NCBI RefSeq assembly: GCF_036345255.1
Contig: NZ_CP107783.1
Span: 2,976,001-3,040,000, forward strand
Length of the DNA: 64,000 nucleotides
Source: Streptomyces sp. NBC_00569
GTDB lineage: Bacteria > Actinomycetota > Actinomycetes > Streptomycetales > Streptomycetaceae
Reading direction: 5' to 3'
In this document: positions 55,223-61,863 of the stretch, piece by piece
Numbering within the stretch: position 1 is the stretch's first letter
Layout of the letters: every line of letters begins with the position of its first letter
Notes under the pieces: model-generated
Told to the model about the DNA's origin: nothing
Database searches by the model: none
The model's input: the letters and a program-made list of their open reading frames with translations, nothing else
Program-made: the position numbers and the translations under genes

Positions 55223-56131
55223 ATGACCTATGTACGGACCTATGTACGGAGACTTGCACTGGTCTGCGCCCTGGGCGCGCTGGGGGTCGGAGCTGCCGCG
55301 TGCGGTGGGGGCGGCGGATCCACCGGGCACCCGGGGCGGGGGAAGGTGAGCGCGTCCGTGTCCGCCGCACCCTCGCGCCCGCCCACACTCGCACCGGGCC
55401 CCGCCGGTCTCACCCCCGTGTTCAAGAGCGCCCCCCACCCGCGGGACCGCACCGTCGCCCTCACCTTCGACGCCGACATGACCGCCGACGAGGGCCCCCG
55501 CGCCGCGGCCGGTGAGCACTTCGACAACCCGGCTCTGATCGCGACCCTGCGCCGGCTGAAGGTCCCCGCGACGGTGTTCATGACGGGCCGGTGGGCCGAG
55601 CAGTACCCGGCCGAGGCGAAGTCGATCGGGAGCGATCCGCTCTTCGAGGTCGCCAACCACTCGTACAGCCACTACGCCTTCACCGGCGCGTGCTACGGGC
55701 TGCCCACCATGCCGCCCGCGCGGATGCGGTCGGACGTGGAGCGCGCCTTCACCGCGTTCCGCAAGGCCGGGGTGAAGCGCACGGTGCCGTACTTCCGCTT
55801 CCCGGGCGGGTGCTACGACAAGGAGGTGCTCCGGAAGCTGATCCCCGCGGGCGTCACTGCCGTGCAGTGGGACGTGGTGAGCGGTGACGCGTTCGCGACG
55901 GACTCGGCGGCGGTGGCGCAGCAGGTGCTCGACGGGGTGCGGCCCGGTTCGGTCGTCGTCATGCACTGCACGCGCAGTGCGGCGCCCGCCACGGAAGCCG
56001 CGGTGCGCGCCGTCGTGCCAAGACTGCGGGAGCGCGGGTACCGGTTCGTGCGGGTGTCGGAGCTGATCAGGTCGGCGGCCGGGCACCAGAGCGCTGTCGG
56101 GGGCCCGGACTACGGTGGGAGTCATGGCTGA
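55223..56131 (+). CDS. Polysaccharide deacetylase (NodB/CE4) lipoprotein
   Basis: 302 residues. A signal with lipobox-like GVGAAAC is followed by a Gly/Ser/Pro linker. The CE4 motifs are LTFDADMTADE (motif 1, an Asp-Ala-Asp variant), NHSYSHYAF (HSxxH metal site), YFRFPGGCYD (motif 3) and SVVVMHCT near the C terminus. It probably removes acetyl groups from peptidoglycan or another cell-surface glycan. The ATG at 55223 may be used, or the GTG just before it. The n-region of the signal holds a 12-base tandem repeat. The 3' end overlaps the zinc-ribbon gene by eight bases. Confidence 0.85.
   Translation: MTYVRTYVRRLALVCALGALGVGAAACGGGGGSTGHPGRGKVSASVSAAPSRPPTLAPGPAGLTPVFKSAPHPRDRTVALTFDADMTADEGPRAAAGEHFDNPALIATLRRLKVPATVFMTGRWAEQYPAEAKSIGSDPLFEVANHSYSHYAFTGACYGLPTMPPARMRSDVERAFTAFRKAGVKRTVPYFRFPGGCYDKEVLRKLIPAGVTAVQWDVVSGDAFATDSAAVAQQVLDGVRPGSVVVMHCTRSAAPATEAAVRAVVPRLRERGYRFVRVSELIRSAAGHQSAVGGPDYGGSHG
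55226..55249 (+). repeat. Exact 12-base tandem duplication in the signal peptide
   Basis: ACCTATGTACGG occurs twice in a row and encodes TYVRTYVR in the n-region of the deacetylase signal, doubling its basic residues. Slipped-strand duplication would explain it. Confidence 0.85.
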
Positions 56132-56318
56132 CTACTGCGACGGGCCGGATCCGCGTACGGGCCCCGACGTGTCCGAACCGGCCGGCGCGACCCCGGAACC
56201 GTTCGCCGAGTGCGTGCTGTGCCGCGAGCCCACCGAGTACCCGGAGTCCCACAAGGGGGTGACGCTGTGCCCCGTGTGCGCATGGCAGGAGGCACAGCGC
56301 ACGTCCTGCTCGGGGTGA
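56124..56318 (+). CDS. 64-residue zinc-ribbon protein, function unknown
   Basis: Small acidic protein with two Cys pairs, CVLC and CPVC, 20 or so residues apart, which form a likely zinc ribbon. It starts MADYCDGPDP inside the last codons of the deacetylase gene and is probably translationally coupled to it. It is a common type of small Streptomyces protein; no role is known to me. Confidence 0.65.
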   Translation: MADYCDGPDPRTGPDVSEPAGATPEPFAECVLCREPTEYPESHKGVTLCPVCAWQEAQRTSCSG

Positions 56319-56376
56319 CCGCGGCTGTCGCACGACGCCCGCGAAGAACCGATCTTCCGCCTGGCAGACTGGTCCG

Positions 56377-57153
56377 GTGAGCAGTGACGACCAGACCCTC
56401 CTTGACGATGCCGCCGACGCCTCCGCCGGTGTGCCGCAGGACAGCCCCTTCCGGTCCGAGCGGACCGTACGCGACGAGGCTCAGCAGTTCGTGCTGCCTC
56501 TCGTGGTGCGTATCGAGCGGGCCGCTCCCCCGGCGCGCACCGACGCCCTGGAGACGGCGGCCCGCGCCGTCCTCGTGATCCTCTCCGATCCGCGCGCGAC
56601 CGGGGACGGCGAGTGGGCAGAGGTCATGCGCGACTGGCAGGACGCCCGGATCCGCAAGGTGGTGCGACGGGCGCGCGGCGCGGAGTGGCGCAGGGCGGAG
56701 GCGCTCGACGGGATCACGGTGACGGGCGAGTCGGCCGAGGTACGGGTGTTCCCGCCGGTCCCGCTCGACGGCTGGCCCAAGGATCTGGCCCGGCTCCAGG
56801 TGTCGGGAACGGAGCTGGACGACCCGGAGCCCCCGGCGGAGCCCGACCGCACGGCACCCGTCCTGTGGCTGAGCCCCGACCTCGGCATGACGGCGGGCAA
56901 GTCGATGGCCCAGGTGGGCCACGGCGCGCAGCTGGCGTGGTGGGAACTGACGGACGAGCAGCGCGCGCAGTGGCGCGACGCCGGTTTCCCGCTCTCCGTG
57001 CGCACCGCGGACGCGGACCGCTGGGCCGAGCTGACCACGAGCGGCCTGCCGGTGGTCCGGGACGCCGGATTCACGGAGATCGCCCCCGGGAACACCGTCG
57101 TGGCCGAAGGGGGCAGCCGCTTCTGTCCTCTCCCGCGCGCACGACGGCCGTAG
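56377..57153 (+). CDS. Peptidyl-tRNA hydrolase, PTH2 family, with N-terminal extension
   Basis: 258 residues. The C-terminal 110 residues are a PTH2 domain: LGMTAGKSMAQVGHGAQLAWWEL, FPLSVRTADADRWAELT, GLPVVRDAGFTEIAPGNTVVA. It would free tRNA from stalled peptidyl-tRNA. PTH2 proteins are about 120 residues, so the first 145 residues are additional; they are acidic and helical, with no motif I know. GTG 56377. Confidence 0.8.
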   Translation: MSSDDQTLLDDAADASAGVPQDSPFRSERTVRDEAQQFVLPLVVRIERAAPPARTDALETAARAVLVILSDPRATGDGEWAEVMRDWQDARIRKVVRRARGAEWRRAEALDGITVTGESAEVRVFPPVPLDGWPKDLARLQVSGTELDDPEPPAEPDRTAPVLWLSPDLGMTAGKSMAQVGHGAQLAWWELTDEQRAQWRDAGFPLSVRTADADRWAELTTSGLPVVRDAGFTEIAPGNTVVAEGGSRFCPLPRARRP

Positions 57154-57190
57154 GCGGGCTGCTCCGCGTCGGTGTCCGGGGCAGCCCGCC
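57153..57190. terminator. Bidirectional intrinsic terminator hairpin
   Basis: Perfect 10-base arms GGCGGGCTGC and GCAGCCCGCC with an 18-base loop, beginning at the last base of the PTH2 stop codon. It separates that gene from the convergent injection-system operon. Confidence 0.8.
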
Positions 57191-57202
57191 CGCTGACGGC
57201 TC

Positions 57203-58084
57203 TCAGGACGCCGGGACCTTCAGCTTGTCCCAGCTGGTCTTGCCCGGAATGCCGTCCGCGTCCTTGCCCTTGAAGCCGAGCTTCTGCTGCCAGGCCTTGT
57301 AGGACTTGCGGTCGGCGTCGGTCCACTCGGGGCTGGGCCCCTCCTCGTAGTGGTCGCAGCCCTCGGCGACCAGGCGGCGGCCCATGGCCGTGATGAGTGC
57401 GGACTTCTGGCCGTCGTGGAAGAAGCCGCTGCCCGGAAACGGGGCGTGCGACGGCTTGGACGGCGTGGGCTTCGGGTCGGAACCCTGGGACTTCCCGGCG
57501 AGCCGGTCGGCGATCCGCTTGCGCATGCCGTCCATCGTGAAGCCGCGCGGGTCCTGCTTGCCCGGCTGCCACTCCTTGTGGCCGATGACCGACCGCTCGC
57601 TCCAGCCGTAGTGCCGGCAGATCGCGGCGGACACCTTCTCGATGGCCTCTTTCTGCGCCTCGGGCCAGGGGTCCTTGCCGTCGCCGAGGTTGATGCACTC
57701 GAAGCCGTAGAAGTGCCGGTTGCCGTCGGTGTCGGCCTCGTTGTCGTGCGGCAGTCTCGATTCGTCGACCACGGCGCGCAGGACGTCGCTGTCGCCCAGC
57801 CCCGCATGATTGGCACGGCCGTTGCCGACGAGGTGGATCTCGCCCTTCTTGTCGATGACGCCGTGGCACAGCGGTCCCGGCAGGCCCGAGTAGCCGTTGT
57901 AGCAGATGTTCACGGAGGCGTCCGTGCCCGAGGTGACGGTGTGGTGGATCATCACGCCGTTCACCGGGCCCCAGGGACCCTTTGTATTGCGGTTGTGCGT
58001 GCGCCAGTTGCGCACCTCGTGGACCGTCAGACCCTCCTTACGCAGGATCTCCACCAGCTTGGACGCGCTCAGAGGTGTGGCCAT
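57203..58084 (-). CDS. N-acetylmuramoyl-L-alanine amidase of the contractile injection system operon
   Basis: 293 residues with an Amidase_2 domain: VMIHHTVTSG (first zinc His), RANHAGLG, GFECINLG, VIGHKEWQPGKQDPRGF (second His and likely Asp ligand). A Pro/Lys linker follows, then a C-terminal segment (EWTDADRKSYKAWQQKLGF) that resembles a phage-lysin wall-binding unit. No signal peptide is present. It cleaves the peptide from glycan in peptidoglycan. The ATG shares a base with the stop of the DUF6519 gene and has AAGGAG upstream. As last gene of the baseplate operon it may open the wall for the injection machine or act as its cargo (inference). Confidence 0.85.
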   Translation of the reverse strand: MATPLSASKLVEILRKEGLTVHEVRNWRTHNRNTKGPWGPVNGVMIHHTVTSGTDASVNICYNGYSGLPGPLCHGVIDKKGEIHLVGNGRANHAGLGDSDVLRAVVDESRLPHDNEADTDGNRHFYGFECINLGDGKDPWPEAQKEAIEKVSAAICRHYGWSERSVIGHKEWQPGKQDPRGFTMDGMRKRIADRLAGKSQGSDPKPTPSKPSHAPFPGSGFFHDGQKSALITAMGRRLVAEGCDHYEEGPSPEWTDADRKSYKAWQQKLGFKGKDADGIPGKTSWDKLKVPAS

Positions 58085-59640
58085 CACTCGTCTCCTTCCA
58101 CGGCGGACTCCGCTGCTGCGGTGGTCTGCGACCTCCCGTGCGAGGGGCTCTCGGCCGCGAGCTCCTCACGGTGTGCCTGTTCCTCCGCCGCAAGGGTCGC
58201 CTCGTCCGCGGCCGGGATGCCGTTCGCGAGCGGTCCGAAGGCGAGGCGCAGGTCGACGGCGCTCTCCTCACCCTTGACCAGGGCCAGCGGGGCGAAGTGG
58301 CGGGCGATACCGGCGGGCCCCTGGAGCAGCGGGCGGCGCGCCGGGTCCGTCGGCCATTCGACGCTGCCGGTGGCGGTGCGGGCGGGGACGAGCCAGTGGT
58401 CGCCGGTCCGGTAGGTGCCGCCCTTGGCGAAGTACACCTCGACACCGTCCTCCAGAGGCAGCCACTCCCCCTCCGCGACCGGGACGGCGCCGCCCTTCAG
58501 GGCTGCGGTACGGCCCCTGCGCCTCGGGCCCTCGCGGTGGTCCCAGCGGCGCACGAACGGGTGCAGGTGAGGAAGCCGGCCGACGCCCGGCTCGGGCTCG
58601 GCGGACAGGCGGACCCGGCGGCCCGGCAGGTCGAGTTCCTCCACTCGCAGCAGGGGCAGGGCTTCCAGGCGGGAGGCATGGGCGGTGTCCGTGAACTCGA
58701 CGAAGTCGCCGACGTCCAGGTCGAGCTTGTCGTCATGGCCGAGGGACGCCAGCTGCACCCAGGTGCCGTCGAGCGCGTCGACCGGGAAGACGACCGAGCC
58801 GTTCTCGCGGGACCACTTGAAGGTGGCGTCCTGCGCCTCGCCGCCGGCATGGACCTCGACCCGGTACAGCTGGTTCTCCGGACCGCGGTAGCGGGCGTCG
58901 GGCCTGACCAGGCACGGGTCCTCGTCGGCGTGGTCGGGCCGCTCGCTGCGGGCGGCCAGCCGGGCGGTGGCTGCCGCCCGGCGCTGCGCCCACTTGTCGA
59001 AGGCCGCGCGGACGACCTCCTTCGACGGGTCGGCGTCCTCGATCGCCAGCGCCGCGAGGGACAGCGGCAGGACCTGCCAGACGACCTTCACTCGGGCGGC
59101 GGTGTCGGGCATCGTCGCGCCCAGGGCGACCTCCCTCAGCGCCGGGTCCTCGGCCGCGTTCACCGACCGCTCCCACACGTTCAGGTAGACCACGAACGGC
59201 GACTGCGCGGGCGAGGGCAGCCGGTCGCCGGGCTTCTCCGGGTCACGGAAGGCGTCGGGCTGGTCCCAGTACGTCCAGTACGACGGCGCGGTGGCCGTGT
59301 CCTCGGCGTCCTCGGCCTCCGCGTCCTCGTCCGGCACGGGCGTGCCGGGCGCCGGGCGGTCCGCGTCGAGCAGGATGCCGTCGACGTAGTAGCGGCCGCC
59401 GTGGATGTAGAGGGTGTCGATGTCGTGCTTGCCGCCCACGTACTCGACGCGGAAGCCCGCCGCGTCACGCGGCCCGCCGTAGCGGCCGATCAGGTCCGCG
59501 GCCAGGGTGCGGGCCCGGTGGAGCTGGATCGCGGTCTGCTCGTTGGCGTCGGCGTCGAGCTGGACGCGGCCCTGCTGGGCGACGACCGCGGAGTAGTGCC
59601 GCTCCGGGTGGAAGGTGAGACGGGAGAGATCAGCGTGCAT
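58084..59640 (-). CDS. DUF6519-type baseplate-associated protein
   Basis: 518 residues starting MHADLSRLTFHPERHYSAVVAQQGRVQLDAD, a beginning I associate with DUF6519 proteins encoded beside phage-like baseplate genes. FVVYLNVWERSVNAAEDPALREVALG and FKWSRENGSVVFPVDAL are further landmarks. It is soluble, rich in beta structure by pattern, with an acidic linker at about 105-120 and a Glu/Ala-rich C-terminal tail. It probably contributes to the distal end of the injection particle, such as a spike or tail-fibre-like part. It lies between the tail protein and the amidase. Confidence 0.75.
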   Translation of the reverse strand: MHADLSRLTFHPERHYSAVVAQQGRVQLDADANEQTAIQLHRARTLAADLIGRYGGPRDAAGFRVEYVGGKHDIDTLYIHGGRYYVDGILLDADRPAPGTPVPDEDAEAEDAEDTATAPSYWTYWDQPDAFRDPEKPGDRLPSPAQSPFVVYLNVWERSVNAAEDPALREVALGATMPDTAARVKVVWQVLPLSLAALAIEDADPSKEVVRAAFDKWAQRRAAATARLAARSERPDHADEDPCLVRPDARYRGPENQLYRVEVHAGGEAQDATFKWSRENGSVVFPVDALDGTWVQLASLGHDDKLDLDVGDFVEFTDTAHASRLEALPLLRVEELDLPGRRVRLSAEPEPGVGRLPHLHPFVRRWDHREGPRRRGRTAALKGGAVPVAEGEWLPLEDGVEVYFAKGGTYRTGDHWLVPARTATGSVEWPTDPARRPLLQGPAGIARHFAPLALVKGEESAVDLRLAFGPLANGIPAADEATLAAEEQAHREELAAESPSHGRSQTTAAAESAVEGDE

Positions 59641-59694
59641 GAAGGGGGTCCCCCTGGTTCAGGAAAGTGCGGGTGGGTCGTACGGCGGCACTGC

Positions 59695-61863
59695 TCATGT
59701 CACGAAGAAGATTCCGGCGTCCGTGCCCGCGGGCGTGTACTCCGCGAGCCGTGCGCGCAGACCGTCCTCGCGCTGCGGCCGGTACAGGTCGTGGAAGGCG
59801 CCCATCTCGGCGCCGTCGTCCGCGCCGCGCCGGAGCTCCTCGGGGCAGCCGTCGGCCAACTGTCCGTACCAGGGAGTCCCGTAGCGCACGGCGGCGAACA
59901 ACGGCTGTACGCCCGGGGTGAGATCGGGCCGGCAGCGGTGCCGTCGTGGCGTGCGCGAGCCGGTGGGGACGTACGAGTACCGCAGGCAGCCGATGCCGCG
60001 CCGGGCCACCTGCAGCCTGCCCGTGAAGACCGAGTTCTCGGCGATCTCCACCGCGTGCGTGTGGACTTCGCCGATGACGGTCGTGCGGTGCGCGTGCAGC
60101 ACGGCGTGGGCGAGGCGGCAGTCCGGCGCGGAGAGGGCCTCGCGGTCGTGGCCGGTGGCGTCCAGGATGCTGTCGCGCAGGTGGATGTCGAGGGGGTCCT
60201 CGCCGACCTCGTCACCGATGACCTCGATGGTGCCGAGGACGCTGTGCTCGATCTGGAGGCAGGCGGTGGTGCGTTCCAGGACGATGCTGGGCTCGTCGGG
60301 CGAGTGCGGCTCGCACTCGGGCTCCAGCGACCAGCCGGGTACGAGGGTGGTGTGCCGGAGGACGACGGCTCCCATCGGCCCGGTGACATTGATGCCGCGC
60401 CCGGCGACCAGCAGCCCGTCGAGGACGATGCGCGGCCGCTCGTGCGGCGCGCAATCGTCGTCCACGGCACGGATGTTGAGAGCGTCGGGCCGGTTGCTGT
60501 ACCAGTCGAGCAGGCGCATCACCGGTCGCGTGCCCTCGGCCGCCCGGAGCTCCAGCCGGTCGCCGGGGTCCAGGTCGAAGTCCAGCTGCTCCTGGTAGGC
60601 GCCGCTGTGCGTGATCTCGATGATGCCGTCGGGGCCCGTGCGGTCCGCGCGGCGGTCGTCCCGCCAGGCCCGGTACGCGTCCATGATCTGCCGGTACGGC
60701 TGTCCGGGGCCGACCCGGTAGAACGCCGCGTCGGGCCGGTCCACGCGGTCGGGCCGCTCGTACTCGCCGCCGCCCATGTCGGCGCCGGACGCGTAGTGGT
60801 AGTCCACCCACACGCCCTGCCGGGGCGCCGAGCGCGCACCGAACGCGATCCGCCCGAGCTCCGGGTCGACGGCGACCTGACCACGCTTCGGCCGGTAGCG
60901 CCAGTCGGACAGGTCCGTGACCACGATGTCGGACGGCGGTACGGGCTTGTCCTCGCCGTCGCGCCGGACGACGAAGCTCTTGCCGGGGCCGTAGTAGTCG
61001 AGGAGGCGGTCGTGGAGCAGCCGGCGGGTGATGAACGCGGGGACGTTGTCGGCCGTGGCGATGTGGGTCGGCGACGGCTCCGGTACCGGTTCGGTGACCA
61101 GGGGGCTGTCATGGCCGAGGATCGAGAAAGTGTAGAGGTTGCGGGCGCGGTCGATGCAGTACGCCGGAGAGGACGTCAGCGAGTACGCCCTGAGCCGCCA
61201 GACGAAGAGGCCGACACCCGCCGGGGTCCAACCACCCTGCGTCTTGGACGAGTCGGCGCGGCGGACGTCGACGGTGCGGGCCGTGCTGTCGAAGGGGCCG
61301 CCGGCGAGCGCCAGCGCCGAGCCGTCCCGGAGGTCGAGGAGGCGGCCCCTCTCCGCGGCCGCGTCCCGGTACAGCTTCACCGACTGGTGATGAGCGACCA
61401 GCCGCGACAGCTCGACAGTCCGCGCGGGCCAGCCCGCGACCTGCCCGGAGATCTCCTCCAGCAGGTGCAGGGTCCCCTTGCGGCGGCGGCCCGCGACCGT
61501 GGCCGCCACGTCAGCGCGCGGCGCGACGGCCTCGGCCAGCGCGGCGCGCCCGCCCTCGTGCAGTCCCGCGGTGAGGACGCGTTCGTAGCCCGGCAGGGTG
61601 CGGTATCCGACCAGGTCGCCGAGGTACGGCAGCACCCAGGGGGCGGCCGTCTCCACGAACAGGTCCTCGTAGCCCTGCTCGACGCCGTCGCGGACCCGGT
61701 CGAGCTGCTCGGCGATGACCGCCAGCAGCGCGCGCAGCGGCTCGCCCTCCTCGGCGTCGCGCAGGAGGTGCCAGCGGGGCAGCAGGGCGGCGAGGCCGTC
61801 GGGCTCCCGGTTCGCGGCGAGGGCTGTCGGGTCGAACTGGACATCCGAAGAGTTCGCAGACAT
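59695..61863 (-). CDS. Phage tail protein/baseplate protein of the contractile injection system
   Basis: 722 residues. The N-terminal part (WHLLRDAEEGEPLRALLAVIAEQ, then ETAAPWVLPYLGDLVGYRTL) resembles P2 gpI-like baseplate proteins. The C-terminal half looks like a beta-helix (PRIVLDGLLVAGRGINVTG, VVLRHTTLVPGWSLEPE, LDIHLRDSILDATG). ATG 61863 has GGAGG seven bases upstream and shares a base with the preceding stop; GTG 61866 is an alternative. Likely connects the baseplate to a receptor- or envelope-facing part. Confidence 0.8.
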   Translation of the reverse strand: MSANSSDVQFDPTALAANREPDGLAALLPRWHLLRDAEEGEPLRALLAVIAEQLDRVRDGVEQGYEDLFVETAAPWVLPYLGDLVGYRTLPGYERVLTAGLHEGGRAALAEAVAPRADVAATVAGRRRKGTLHLLEEISGQVAGWPARTVELSRLVAHHQSVKLYRDAAAERGRLLDLRDGSALALAGGPFDSTARTVDVRRADSSKTQGGWTPAGVGLFVWRLRAYSLTSSPAYCIDRARNLYTFSILGHDSPLVTEPVPEPSPTHIATADNVPAFITRRLLHDRLLDYYGPGKSFVVRRDGEDKPVPPSDIVVTDLSDWRYRPKRGQVAVDPELGRIAFGARSAPRQGVWVDYHYASGADMGGGEYERPDRVDRPDAAFYRVGPGQPYRQIMDAYRAWRDDRRADRTGPDGIIEITHSGAYQEQLDFDLDPGDRLELRAAEGTRPVMRLLDWYSNRPDALNIRAVDDDCAPHERPRIVLDGLLVAGRGINVTGPMGAVVLRHTTLVPGWSLEPECEPHSPDEPSIVLERTTACLQIEHSVLGTIEVIGDEVGEDPLDIHLRDSILDATGHDREALSAPDCRLAHAVLHAHRTTVIGEVHTHAVEIAENSVFTGRLQVARRGIGCLRYSYVPTGSRTPRRHRCRPDLTPGVQPLFAAVRYGTPWYGQLADGCPEELRRGADDGAEMGAFHDLYRPQREDGLRARLAEYTPAGTDAGIFFVT

